64,000 bases of DNA from Prototheca cutis (taxonomy: Eukaryota; Chlorophyta; Trebouxiophyceae; Chlorellales; Chlorellaceae): NCBI GenBank assembly GCA_002897115.2, contig BCIH01000009.1, positions 229,211 to 293,210 on the forward strand, given 5' to 3'. Shown piece after piece: positions 11,446 through 22,493 of this stretch; position 1 is the first letter of the stretch; the number at the start of each line of letters is the position of its first letter. The translations under genes were made by a program, and so were the position numbers. The notes beneath the pieces were generated by a model. That model was not told where the DNA came from. It saw only the letters and a list, made by a program, of their open reading frames with translations, and searched no databases.

Positions 11446-12271
11446 TTGGGGGTCGGCTGGAATGGAGATTTTGGTGTCAACGCGACGTAGAATTGCCAGG
11501 CATTGCGGTGGAGAACTCCCCCCTCCAAAATGCCCTAACCCTAACAACACCAAAAAGAATTGACAAACCCGCTGGGTGTCGGAGCATGGCACGCCAGGGC
11601 GTTGCGGCAGGGCGGCCCTTCGACCCCGGAGCAAACCCTTTGGAATCGTCCGGTGCCCCCGCCAGGGGCAAACCCCCTCCGCGGCCTGGGTGCCCGGGCC
11701 CCGGCCGGCGGCCGATGCCTGCCAGGCTGGCACGCCAGGCAAAGAGCCACAGCAGCCCGATCCCACCCGACAGCCGCAGCACCGCAGCGGGGCCCATGGC
11801 CGCGGCGACAGAAGGCAGTGTCTGCATGGCCAGCGCGCTGCCCAAGTACATGCCGCTGGTGGTCAAGCTCACGGCGCGGGCGCGCTCGGCGGGGGGCACC
11901 CACGCGCCCAACACGGTGTGCACTGAGGGGATGAGAAGCCCCTGCGCGACGCCCACCGCCACACGAGCCGCGATGACCCGGCTGGTGTGTGCCGCCGATG
12001 CCGGGGTCAAAAGCGACGCGGTGGCCCACAGGGCAAAGGACAGCGTCAGCATCGCGTCCCCGCCAAACCGCTGAGCGGCCACGCCGCCGGGGACCTGCGA
12101 CAGCGCATATCCCCAGTAGAAAGCAGACAGCACGGTGCCCTTGACCGACTCGCTCATGCCCGTGGCCGCGGCCATCTCCGTGAATGCGATGGAAAAGCCA
12201 GTGCGCTCCACGTACGCCGTCAGCGTCGCAAGGAAGCACAGCCCGATGATCTGGAACCGTGCGTCCCACAT
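10524..12271 (-). CDS. PHT4;6-like anion/phosphate transporter (major facilitator, SLC17 type)
   Basis: Plant PHT4;6 (anion transporter 5) moves phosphate across the Golgi membrane. Exons read right to left are 11569..12271, 10964..11366 and 10524..10728, giving 436 residues with the ~12 hydrophobic helices of the family. Diagnostic stretches match plant PHT4;6: YVERTGFSIAFTEMA in helix 1, LSAFYWGYALSQVPGG, VSLTTSGMYLGSALAM, VWAIVINNFTFHYAFYVLMN, GGFSVNHMDIAPKFAGIVMG and SNTAGTLAGVVGV. The chosen start, MWDARFQIIGLCFL, gives the short N-terminus usual for this subfamily. A possible extra upstream exon (about 12490..12665, ending at a GTGAAT donor, with acceptor at 12254) would add a transit-like N-terminus; I rank it lower. 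Intron 11367..11568 contains a 38-base homopolymer. Golgi location is inferred from the subfamily. Confidence 0.9.
11405..11442. repeat. 38-base poly-G tract in a PHT4;6-like intron
   Basis: A homopolymer following a short GT run inside intron 11367..11568 of a minus-strand gene, so it is poly-C in the transcript. Confidence 0.95.
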
Positions 12272-13010
12272 CCAGAAATGGAAACTGCACATGCACATGT
12301 TTGTTTGTGGTTCGGGATGGGAAGGTTGATTCATTGGGCCAGAACGGAGAGAGGGCAGGTTCTGGCGAGCATTGCAGGGTTGTAGAGCACCGTCGTGCGC
12401 TGCTATTCACCAGAGGGGAGTGCACGATCTGGCATGCTCCACACAGGTTCTGCCCCGAGTTCAGTCGATCAAGGGCAAGGAAATCAAAGCAACGCCGCCA
12501 AATTCACCGCCAGCACCGCCCCTGTGCACCTGCTGCGCTGGCGCTTGCTGGGCGCAGCGGTTGGGGCCATTGAAGCGTTGGCATAGTGCTGCGGGGAAAA
12601 GTGCCAGGCGCCCGTGGCGCCGGGCGTGTAGCCCGTGGGCATCTTGGCCGCGCCGTGCATCACCCAGACATGCCGATGTCCGGGGTGGGGTTCACTGGCG
12701 CACGTACGCCCTGCGGGACCACGTCTAACGCCCGCCTCTAAGCTGCTAGGCCCCACTCACATTCAATGATGCTCATGAAATCAGTCGAAAGATCTATTTA
12801 AAAATTGGATGGCGTATGGCAGCTGATCGGGGTACTGATCGGCCGTGCCAACTGCAAGGAAGGTGTTTACTCGGGAATTTGGGGTGGGGTACGATTCCTG
12901 ACAAACTGGGGCACACCCAACAGCGCCCGCTCTCCCCACCGGGGAAAGGAGAGACACCCCACGAGGTTATCGAGAAACAAAGTAACTGGGCATTGCCTCA
13001 CAGCACGTGT
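12272..13010. other. Intergenic; no firm gene
   Basis: This is the upstream region of the anion transporter. A minus-strand open stretch at 12490..12665 (starting MHGAAKMPTGYTPGATG) might be an alternative first exon of that gene. Nothing else is recognisable. Confidence 0.45.
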
Positions 13011-13290
13011 TCAATGGTGCTGTTCCGCAGGCCAAAGCCAGCGGAGTATCTTGGTGATGAAATCATACAAGGTGGAGCGCCTGGGAGGCAGGGGACATGC
13101 AAGGGGGGGAAGCTTGGTTTTGCGATCAAAAGGCGGCGGTCTTTTGCCGGTCAGGACCAGTCTCTCCCCCAGGTGACGGATGTTGCGCGCGGCGTTGACG
13201 TCGCAGTTCTACACCACGCCACCTCTCTGGCATTTGAGGATGGCGTACTTGTTCCAGGCGGTGTTGCTGTTTGGGTTGCACGCAGTGCTG
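13011..13290 (-). pseudogene. Decayed C-terminus of a Fanzor/TnpB-like protein
   Basis: Read right to left, one frame gives AWNKYAILKCQRGGVV, a stop, then NCDVNAARNIRHLGERL and TGKRPPPF. Fanzor and TnpB proteins end in a zinc ribbon whose last knuckle (CxxCG) runs into the RuvC-III motif WNRDVNAARN. Here the second Cys is Gly, the Trp codon is a stop and the Arg before the catalytic Asp is Cys, as if three point mutations hit an intact motif. The Asp codon is at 13200..13202. No upstream RuvC-I or RuvC-II segment is visible, so this is a 3' remnant. Family membership is by motif recognition only. Confidence 0.6.
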
Positions 13291-14848
13291 CTACTGGATG
13301 GGGGCCACTGTCAACCGCGGGGCATCACGTCCACCGGCCTCGCCCCGGCCTGGAGCACCTGCTGCGCTTGATGCCGGCGTACCACCTGGCCGTGTCTTCT
13401 CTTCCCACCCGCGCCGCATCACGAACGCATGCCTCTTGCACCTGCTCGGCCACCTCAATGCCACCCCTGCAGCGCGCATCCTGGGACAGCCGCCGGTGCA
13501 GCCCTCCCTTCGAGGTCGTGCTCACGCAGCAGCAGTGCGTCGTGCGGGGACGGCTCGGTGCCAACTGGAAAGCTGTCCCCGGCCCTGCAACAGCTGGCGC
13601 ATCGACCAGACAGATGCAGTGGCTGCACTACCCATTCCCGTGGTCCGGCTTCAACGCAGGATGAGGAGAAGGCGTTTTGACTGCGAACATCAACCGGCAC
13701 CAGCCACTACAGATCCTCAGCCCGACGATGACGCCCAGCACATGGACGACTGGCACAACCTGAGCCAGCAGCCGGATGGCTGTTGGGACAGCCGCCGGCA
13801 GCGCCGGCCCAACCCCCGCTATGCTGAGCGGGATTCACCACGAGACATCCGCGGTGCAGGATCCCCACAGGCTGCTATGGACAGCCAGCTGGTCTCGCTG
13901 ACCCCGAACGTGGCATCCCAAAATAGGGACGATGCTGGACCTTCAACCCCGGTTTTTCGGCACTCTACGGAAGACTCTGTCATCAACGGCCTGGTGCAGC
14001 GTTTTATGCTGAAGCACCCGGGCACAGCGAAGGATTGCCTTCTTCGATTCACTCAAGGAGTGCTGAGCACCCGCTCCCCGGAATCCGTGGACAAGTGGGC
14101 GGCGGAGCTAGAAGAAGGACTCTGGGCTGAAATGCCTCTCAACTCAGGCTCTGGATCCAAGATGTGGAAGATCGGGTGGCAGACAGAACCGCAGCTGCCA
14201 AAAGTACAGGCGGAGGTCCACAGCGAGACCAGATGCAGCTGCTGAGGCCCAGAAAACGGTGGCCACGACATCGCCTGTTGCTGAACTTGAACCTGATCCC
14301 TAGATAGATCGACCTGCCTCTGTCTGCACAGTACTCCCCTTGATTGGACAAAACAATGGGCAATTGAATGAGGATATGGAGGTATAAGACGAGATTTTCT
14401 TGTGGAATCAGCCCAAACAGCACCTGCTCTGGGGCCCAAACAGGGCATGGCCCAGCCCTAGCCAATCCCGATCGCGCTTGCTGGCGGCGCGTTCGAAGAA
14501 TGCCAAGGGCCCCCGAGCGAGAAACCGACACAATCGCAACTCCTATCTGCACCCTCAATCCTTTCATTATCCTGATTTCTGGGGTAACAGGCGCTTCAAG
14601 GGCCTGCACGCGCGGCTTTGTGGCCCCGTCCTCCACAGCTACGCAGCCCCGAACGTCGAAGGGTGATTGCCCACGAGCGCGCTCCTTCCTGGCCCCGCCT
14701 TGTTCTGAGACTGGACTTTTGGTGCGGAATAAACATCATCGTGCAGTCGCACAAGGGAGGGAGTGCTGGACGGGTGCTGCATGGGAGGGCCTGGAAGGAA
14801 TTGTCAAAAAAATTCACGGGACTTTGCCCGAGCGATGGCTCGACCATG
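13291..14848. other. Gene-poor stretch with an unproven open frame
   Basis: A plus-strand frame stays open through 13271..14245. Its second half (from about 13742, MDDWHNLSQQPDGCW) has more protein-like composition, including EDSVINGLVQRFMLKHPG and KDCLLRFTQGVLSTRSPESV, but matches no family I know. The first half looks like chance translation and overlaps the relic on the other strand. From 14246 to 14848 I see nothing. Confidence 0.3.
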
Positions 14849-15079
14849 CCATGCAGGGCAAAAACAATGCAACCAGCTCAGCCAGCAACAGCGTCACATC
14901 ACCCCGGGGGTTGCTGGGCATCACGGATGGCCCGAAAATTTTCACACTCTGCAGGGCAATAGGAAGGTGGACCATCCCCATGATGGACCACCTCCGGGGC
15001 TGTTTTCCCTTCCCGGGCCAAGGAGCCCAGAGCCCGTTGCCCCGGGAAGGGAGCCCCCAGGGTTTCGACCCCCGGGGCT

Positions 15080-15179
15080 NNNNNNNNNNNNNNNNNNNNN
15101 NNNNNNNNNNNNNNNNNNNNNNNNNNNNNNNNNNNNNNNNNNNNNNNNNNNNNNNNNNNNNNNNNNNNNNNNNNNNNNN
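15080..15179. other. Assembly gap (100 N)
   Basis: A run of exactly 100 N, probably a placeholder length, inside a palindromic GC-rich repeat. Confidence 0.99.
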
Positions 15180-15268
15180 CCCCGGGGCTACTTTCCCTTT
15201 CCGGGGAAGGGAAGGAGCCCCGGGAGTTCCCACCCCCGTTGGAAGGCTATAACCTCCCAGGATGGATT

Positions 15269-15514
15269 TTACTGCGGCGGTGGCCGCCGGAAGCGGTCCG
15301 GCCGCTNGCCGGTCTTCCGCAGGTGCTGCACGATGTGCCTCATGTTCAGACACGCCATCAAGTCTCTGTTCCAGAGACGATGCTCGCCGTTGGGGGGGCG
15401 GCACTCCTCGTTGGTGCAGCGCAGCAGTCCGTGGCACACCACCTCGGGCATCTGCTCCCTGCGGTAGGGGCGTGAGCTGGGACCTACCTGTCCTGCTGCC
15501 AAGAAGGAACCCAA
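15269..15514 (-). pseudogene. Fanzor/TnpB-like C-terminal fragment in element copy 1
   Basis: The minus strand reads VVCHGLLRCTNEECRPPNG then LWNRDLMACLNMRHIVQHLR and RPDRF before a stop; one N at 15307 hides a residue. The Cys-rich stretch followed at once by WNRDxxAxxNM fits the zinc ribbon and RuvC-III motif (catalytic Asp in RD) of Fanzor/TnpB nucleases. RuvC-I and RuvC-II are absent, so the fragment cannot be an active nuclease alone. Confidence 0.55.
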
Positions 15515-15644
15515 TCCATCCTCTGAGCGGCGTTGCCAGGGAATGTAGTCAAACAGGCATCTTGTTTGAAAAACATGCCCTTGCTGTGCAGGTGAGAGTC
15601 GACAAATCTCGAGAAGGTTTCATCATTTTCTGCCGTTACTGTAG

Positions 15645-15718
15645 TTCCGCTCTCGGCATGCACGCTCGGGGCATCTGGCCAAACGGGGGGATACTTGTTT
15701 ATACATTACACGCTTGTT

Positions 15719-15770
<52 letters not shown>

Positions 15771-16061
15771 CGCACATACCACATGAGTACAGATGCATAA
15801 TGCATCAGACATAACACAAGCACGATGATCAAGGCATGAGAATGGCATCGCAGGTGATGCAGGCCAATGCACTATGGTCCATCCGCGGGTAATTGCATCA
15901 AGAACGACAGACACTGGCATGCATCGTATGTACACAATACCGCAAGTACACCATTCATTCACAAGACATGCTTGCCTCCATTTTCAGCACGAGGTATGTA
16001 ATATACAAGGGTCACCCGTCCAGGGTCGCTGGCGATGCCTGCCAGCTCAACCAGGGACGAC
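15645..16061. other. Intergenic with a (CA)n run; no gene seen
   Basis: A CA dinucleotide run occupies about 15721..15769. The rest, downstream of the mannanase stop, shows no feature. Confidence 0.6.
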
Positions 16062-19000
16062 TCAGTTCCCGACAAGGAGCTTGCGCCCCGCCGCCGCCAC
16101 CGAGGAGTTTACAGCGTTTGCCGGTCCAGGGGCCGCGGCACCCGGCTGGGGCTGGCACCCCGAGACCTTGGCCCCACTCCCGGCTGCGAACCTCGCCGTC
16201 GGCGCAATAATGTCCGTCATGGTGGTTTCATTCGTCAGTACCTGACGATGTGTGGGAATACCATTGTTAGTCGAGGGACTTGCCCATTGAATCCACAGTG
16301 AACACGTAAAGTGATTCTAAAAGGGGATTTGGTGCTGACAGCAGTTGTGCTTTTTGCCCGAGCCGACTGGCAGCTGGTCACAGAAATGTCGAGCAACGGA
16401 CCCGCAACATGCCCCTGCGCAGCACACCCACCCCTCCGGCAAGAAGCATGTACCTGGTCGGGCCCGAAGTCGGTCCAATTGGCTGATGCAGGGCCCATGA
16501 GGTTGGCATCCCACATCCAGTACTGGGCGCTGCGGGGAGGCATGGATACGAGTGGACGGGTGGGCAGGTGGGAGTGGGGTGGGGGGGCGATTGCAAGGTG
16601 CGGGGGGTGGGACAGGTCAGCGCAGGGTCCCCAGATGAAGCCAGCACTTGCCGGGTATGCCATGATTCCAAGCACCATGATGCCAGTGGCGTTGTTGGGG
16701 CTCAAAAAATTTCCCTCCCACGCACCCTTTGAGCACGTCACCGGTGGTGATTGATTGGTTGAGCATCTGGAACACCTTCTGGAACACAGGGTTTCGCACT
16801 GCTGCAATGGTCGCAGGATCATGATCAGTGACGTTCTTTCCAAACTGCGGTGTAAGTAAGGGCATGTGGGAGTGGAGACATTGTTTTATTTCTGGGAGCT
16901 GGTGACAGATGAATGGCTGGAGTTGACATCGAGCACCTCGATACTATCCCGCAGCACACTCGGCCCCACGTAATGGATTCTCTATTTTGAACAGCAACGC
17001 GTCAGCCCATGCTCCACCGGAACGACCAATCACCTCTTCAATGACCAGCGGCAGATTCAGACTCCGGGCAGCCTGCATGTGGCTTGTGATCCACTGCTCC
17101 ACAAACTGGGTGCTGACCTGCGTGCGGCAGTGGGTGTCTGAATGTCAGGGAGACAGCACTCGTCCGTTGCGCGTGACCCCGTGCAAGCAACCCATTGCCC
17201 GGCGTCCAGTGCGAGCAGTTGTGGTAGCCAGGCCGGAGGGAGGAGAGCTGCTGCTAAAACCAGCCCCGTTCCCAAAGCTGACAGGCCAATCAATTGCAAG
17301 GGAAAGAAGACCGCTGGTCACCCACACACATTCCAGTTGTCTGGCCAGACATGGATCTCTGCAGGCGGGGGAGTGGGGCAATTCGGTGCAATTTTGCCAG
17401 CAAGACATGCTGCTGAGCGCAGTTCCTCCACTGTCCCGCACGCCAGGCCAGGCCGCATGCACACCAGACGCTGCGCCTGCGAGCCGAGGTCCCNCCCNCC
17501 CCCCCCCCCCACCACCAAAACCAGCTGTACTCACCAGCATAGTCGATGCCCTGGGCGCGAGTGTTGTCCATGAACGACTGGCCCGTTGCCACTGCCCACT
17601 CTGCAGGGGGGGCCCATGCAGTGCAAGCTTGGCATCGGAACTGGTTGGACAGCACAAATTTGCTTTCATCCCTGACGCATCTCCACCAACCCTCCCCCCT
17701 CGCATACGTGTCCCGGCTGGGTTGTCGTTTGCCTGGTTCCCGGGGCCATAAAAGCCCTGCGCACAAAAGGTACTCGAGTTTTTTCATGTCGAGGTGCGCA
17801 GGCATTGCAAGCGATCAGAGGCCACACTCCGCCACGGTGGGCGTCTCTGCCTCGCCGTTTGACATGCACCGCCAAACTGGTTTCAGCCCATCCCACTCAC
17901 CTCTGAGCCGATGGAGACGAGATGGTTGGGGGCGTTGGCCCGCAAGTAGGCCGCATTCGCGGCAATCCAGTTCTGCAAGAGCGTGTGGGAGGGTTGGTGG
18001 GCAGTGCTGGTGCCCCAAGTTGCTGATGGCCATGTGCAGGTGTCTCTTGGTCCAGGGCGAACAAACTCCGGTGACTCCGGCCTCGAAATGACAACAGCAG
18101 TCAATCCGCACCTGCATGGCATCGGTGCACTGCTGCGACGACTGCTGACACGCGGTGTTGTTTGCGTCGTAGCGGGGCTCGTTCATGAGGTTCCACGAGA
18201 AGATCGTCGGGTCATCCCTGCGGCGCGTTTGATTCATGGGAGTGGTCGGCGATATCGACAGTCACATTCAACCCAGCTGACATATCGAGACACGCTCACT
18301 AGCAGCAGCAAGAACTGAACGACGACCCCAATCAGGCCAGGCTCCCATGGCATCACCTGCACGACTTACTTGTAGGCGACACCTGTTACAGAGTTGACGC
18401 GCTGCGTCAGCACTCGGAGGAGGTTTTGGTAGTCTGACAGGGCAGACTGGGAGGTGAAGAACTCGTCCGGGTCGGCCAGTTTGCTCCAAGCCGCAAACTG
18501 TCCGAGATTGAGTGCGGCGTATCTAGGACGTTTGCCTAGGTATGGGTGACAAACGTGGACGAAACATCCATTCAATAGGATATCAATGCGATATCACTCA
18601 TGGCTCACACCACTGCCACCCACCGTGGCTTTGTTGTCCGGGCCATCCCAGTTTGTGATCGGCACCAAGGTCACCCGGAGCCCGTGTGCCGCAGCCTTGG
18701 CCACCACGCTGTCCAGTGCCTTGAGGGCCACATCGTTGTAGGTATCTGCATGATTAATGTGCAACGGCATGCGCCAATGGGACCGCATGCATAAAAAAGC
18801 TTGCCCCCCGCCCAAATGCCGTGTCGGCGAAAAGTCCCTTGGACGGGCAAACAATAGCGGGGATCATCTGATCCGATCAAATAGGGCCACGCTCAGCCTC
18901 AGCCGCAGATTGCTCTCGTCATCAATCATTATCGTAGACATGAATCAAATGAATAGCAACAACGAACAGGGAGGCATGCTGGCATAAGCACCCTGCAGGC

Positions 19001-19479
19001 GAACATCCCGCCTTACTTGGGTCGAGCTTCAGGGGAAGCTGGGGGGTAACTCCCGTTGCGAAAATCCTCAGCACGGTGATGTTAAACTGCTGCGCCTGAT
19101 TCATCAGCGTGTCAGCAGCGGTGGAATCGTTGCCATACACACCAGCTTCGGCTTCCAGAAGCCTCCACCTGTTGTGTGTTGCTTGCGAAAGCGTTGGTTG
19201 GCCGCGCACCTGGGGCTACAGGCGGGGGTCGAACGTGCACAATGCGGCGTCGCAGCGAACAGCCCAATTCTCCTTCTCACACACGCGTCCGCTCTCAATG
19301 ACGCAAAAAATATGCATTACAATCATTACAATCACATACGTGTTGGCTCCGACCCAGAGGAACTCGTTGCAGTTCTCATCGACGAATTTCTGGTCGACAA
19401 TCCTGATGAACCCCTGGCTCCCGGCGGCCAGCAGGAACAGGCCCAACACGACGGCCGGCACAGAGCGCAGTAGATGCAT
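16062..19479 (-). CDS. Mannan endo-1,4-beta-mannosidase, GH5 family, secreted
   Basis: It hydrolyses internal beta-1,4-mannosidic bonds of wall or storage mannans. Fourteen exons read right to left: 19340..19479, 19017..19168, 18620..18745, 18370..18535, 18112..18217, 17901..17972, 17708..17756, 17535..17600, 17330..17358, 17034..17117, 16726..16844, 16676..16700, 16454..16522, 16062..16241; 460 residues, all in frame. MHLLRSVPAVVLGLFLLAAG is a signal peptide. Plant-mannanase landmarks follow: LVPITNWDG, DDPTIFSWNLMNEPRYD with the acid/base Glu near residue 207, EGFYGPGNQ across a junction, IHVWPDNW, and the nucleophile Glu near residue 330 in VIEEFGKN, formed across an exon junction. The C-terminal tail ends RKLLVGN; Arg/Lys-Leu-Leu motifs are common in algal secreted proteins. 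Exon 12 is a 25-nt microexon and, with the donor of exon 3, is the least certain part. Intron 17359..17534 has Ns in a poly-C run. Confidence 0.88.
17514..17628. repeat. 115-nt segment (mannanase exon 8 and flanks) duplicated exactly at 56549
   Basis: The stretch covers exon 8 (17535..17600) with about 20-30 nt of each flanking intron. It is identical over its whole length to 56549..56663. Both copies directly follow a long poly-C run. Here the exon is in its proper gene context. Confidence 0.95.
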
Positions 19480-19919
19480 GGTGCTTGCGGCGTGCGCTCA
19501 CGGTATAATTTACACAGAGAAAATAGTTTGTAATATTCCTGGTCCGCTTCTAGTTTACGTTCAGTGCCGGAACGGCGCAGCTGCCTTGACGCTACTCCGT
19601 GGGTGGGTGCACACGGGGGCCCACGTGAGCAGCACCTCCACCGCGCGACATCAAATCTCACCGAGGCTCCCTTTCCCTCGGCAACTCCCATCTCAATCCC
19701 TTTTTTGCACAATTTTGGACAACGCGCCGGTGTGTCTCAACCTCGATCAACTTTGGAAATGCAGGTGCACACGCAAATGGGAACTGTGAAGGCAGCGGCT
19801 CGGGGAGGGAGGGGTGGGGGCCCATGGTGACAGAGAGCTGAGTTCCGCACCGGAACACAAAGGCACTGCCGGCCTCTGCCTTGGCATCGCAGCGTGCCCC
19901 TAGGCTTAACTGGCAATCA
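19480..19919. other. Intergenic; mannanase promoter region
   Basis: The region lies between the mannanase start and the stop of the BFR1-like gene, both on the minus strand. No further feature is visible. Confidence 0.55.
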
Positions 19920-21938
19920 TCACTCGTGGCTGATGGACAGGGAGATGCCGTCGCCGTTCGGCATCAGGCTGACTGAAACACGGTCAGACTTGGGCTCGGC
20001 AGTGGCAGGCGCGGACGCGTCGGCGGCATCGGCATCGGCAGCCTTGGCAGCGGGAACGACAGCAGCGCTGCTGCTTCCACCCATGGACGGCCAGGCCGTC
20101 TCGTCGGCGAGATCCGCAATCTTGGCGTTGCCGGCGCCGCCGCGAGCGGGCTTGGGCTCGGGCTTGGCATCGGACGCAGCGGGGGTGTCGGCATCGTCGG
20201 CCTCCGCACACTCACCCTCGCCCTCGACAGCGACCACGCCGGTCTCGCCTGCGGCCTTGGCGGCCTCGCGCTTGGCGAGGAAATGCGCGCGTCGCTCGTT
20301 GACCCGCTCCAGTGCGGCAGGCACTTCGGCGGCGGTGATGGGCACCGCGATGCCCAGGACGCCAAAGGCTTCCAGCGCGTCCAGCGTGTGCACCAGGCGC
20401 GCCGGGCCTGCAGATTCAGCGGCTGCAGCGTCAGAGTCCTTCCTTGCAGCGGCAGCACCACGCTTGGCCTTGGGGCCCTTCTTGCCACCCTTGCCCAGGA
20501 GCCAGGCGTCGCCGTCGTCCTCGCGGTTCTTGACCAGGGCCTTGAAGCCATCAGGCGCAGCCACCGGCTTGCGCTCCTCGGCGACAGCCTTGCTTTGGGC
20601 CGCGGCGTGCTTGGACAGCGCGGCGAGCAGCTGGTCGGCCATCATGATTTCGCGGTAAAAGGGCTCGGGCGCGTTTTCGGCGGCGCGGGCGGCACGTTCG
20701 GCGTCCCGCCGGTCGCGCTCGGCCTGGCGCTCCTCGTAGCGCCGCTTGCGGTCCTCGGCCTCCTGCACACGCCACGCGGCCATGTCGGTCTTGTACGCGG
20801 CCCAGCGCTCGTCATTGGCCGCGCGCAGCTCCTTGAGCTTGTCGTACGCTGCCTTGCACACCTCACGGCACTGCGCGGCCTCGTCGCGCCAGGCCGGGTA
20901 CGTCGCCCCCTGCGCCTCGGCCTCCGACTGCAGTGCAGTCAGTTTGGCCTTCCATTCCTCTTCCTCCGCGCGCGCGGCAGACATCGCCTCGCCCAGTTCC
21001 TTGTGCGCCGCGGCCAGCGCGTCGCGGGCAGAGTCGTCGGCCTCAAGTCGCGCCATGCCCGCGGTGAGCTCGTCCACGGTTGTCCGGGATTTCTTGAGGG
21101 CGCGAATGTCCTCCAGCAGCTTCTTTTCCTCAGACAGCGACAGGCTCGCGTGCGCCTGGCGGTGCTCCAGCTCCGCGATCTGAGCGTCGATGGCCTCGGT
21201 CGTCGTGAATCGCAGCCCGGAACGCAGGTCACGCAGGCTCGCGCGAACGCCCTCGCGGCTCTTGCTCGCAGCGTCCAACTGTGCACGCACCTCCCGGCGC
21301 TGAGCCTGTTTGGATTGATCAAAACGTGTAATTGGTGGGTTTTGCTTTTGTTTACGGGGAGAAGGGGATCGGATCAGGGGTGCCAAACGGGGTTTGGGAT
21401 GGAACAAGAGGAAGCGGGGGCTGCCTCAGCCCACCCATCATACACCCACCCACCATCTCCACACATAATGCACTAAGAATAACAATCGCCCGACCCATCT
21501 ATACATCAGATCAGCGGGGGATGCGTACCATGAGGGCGTTAAACTTGCTGCGCAGCTCTGCGAGCTTGCTTTTCACGGCCTGCTGCTCGCCCGAGCCCTT
21601 GCCCCTGCCCTCGCGGTGCGCCTGCATCGTCTCGCGCAGCTCCTCGCCACGCTTCTTGTGCTTGGTGACTGCGGGGTTTGGGACGCCCGGTGCTCGGGAT
21701 CAAGCCGGTGCAGCGGCCCGGCATGGCGGAGGCATCCCCCAGCCCCCATCCAAAACCAGTCGCCATCCCGATCTGGCCCTCCTGTTCACTCACTGCTCTC
21801 CTGAAGGGCCTCGACCTGTGACTTGTACTCCGCCTCATCGGGCCTGACGGGCTTCTTCATCCGCTTGCGCGGCTCCTCGGCGGGGGCTGCCTCGGCAACC
21901 ACCTCCTCGGCCACGGCGATGGGCTCCTCGGTGGTCAT
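19920..21938 (-). CDS. BFR1-like nuclear segregation coiled-coil protein
   Basis: Yeast Bfr1 is an mRNP- and ER-associated coiled-coil protein linked to ploidy control. Exons 21794..21938, 21529..21668 and 19920..21305 give 556 residues. The N-terminus is acidic with a basic patch (EEPRKRMKKPVRPDEAEYKS). The family-like core follows: KHKKRGEELRETMQAH, SKFNALMAQRREVRAQLDAA, GLRFTTTEAIDAQIAELEHR and EEKKLLEDIRALKKSR, all long charged helices. A further helix rich in R, E and D (EERQAERDRRDAERAARAAE) leads to NAPEPFYREIMMADQLLAAL. The last 130 residues are Ala-rich and low complexity, ending VSVSLMPNGDGISLSISHE. There is no membrane or catalytic motif. The family call rests on the residue pattern; function in algae is unknown. 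The gene is divergent from the At4g37920-like gene. Confidence 0.78.
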
Positions 21939-22336
21939 CGGGGCAAGATCTGTTACCCACGCCGGCAACAAAATTGTAGTCTGTCAATGAAAAGAGGCAG
22001 GACCACGCCACGCATTGGCGCTTGAGGGCGCGCCTAGCCTCTTGCGGGCAGCGTGCGAACAGCAGGGCGCACGGTTTGCGAGGAGCCGCAAGCCAGGCAG
22101 GCCGGTCCTGATGTCGATCCGTCCACCCACACTCCAGGTCCGGCGGACGCACCTCGTCCAGTACAATCATGCAAGCGGACGCCAACAAAAGATGCATTTA
22201 TATGCCATTCAGGTATCTTATCAGATGCGTCATACGCCCTATTCGGAGCTGCCGTAGGGCGAGAGCGTTTGCGGGAGGCAACCCCCTGAACCCGTGGACT
22301 GAAGGCAACTTGGGACCCCCAGGTTGCAGCGCCACG
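21939..22336. promoter_or_regulatory. Divergent promoter region, BFR1-like and At4g37920-like genes
   Basis: The 398 bp lie between two outward-facing start codons. The role is inferred from layout; no named element is visible. Confidence 0.5.
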
Positions 22337-22457
22337 ATGCCCCTCGCGCCGACCCGGTTGCCACCAGGTCAACGTCCTTTCATTTCCCATGACGCATGCC
22401 TGTCACGGCTCAGGATCCCCCTCCACAGGGTCTTCCGTGCCAGAGGTGGGGGAAGGG

Positions 22458-22493
<36 letters not shown>

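Larger units (their letters stand above)
14849..15644 (-). mobile_element. Dispersed element, copy 1 (interrupted by a gap)
   Basis: This shares its ends and interior with copies at 32434..33028 and 43821..44410: ATGCAGGGCAAAAACAATGC at the left, a block reading CCAGCTCAGCCAGCAACAGC, a pyrimidine/purine hairpin, then a protein-like block on the minus strand. It is longer than the other copies because the GC-rich hairpin zone is expanded and broken by 100 Ns. The sequence CCCCGGGGCT flanks both sides of the gap, suggesting a collapsed tandem repeat. Strand is that of the encoded frame. Confidence 0.75.
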
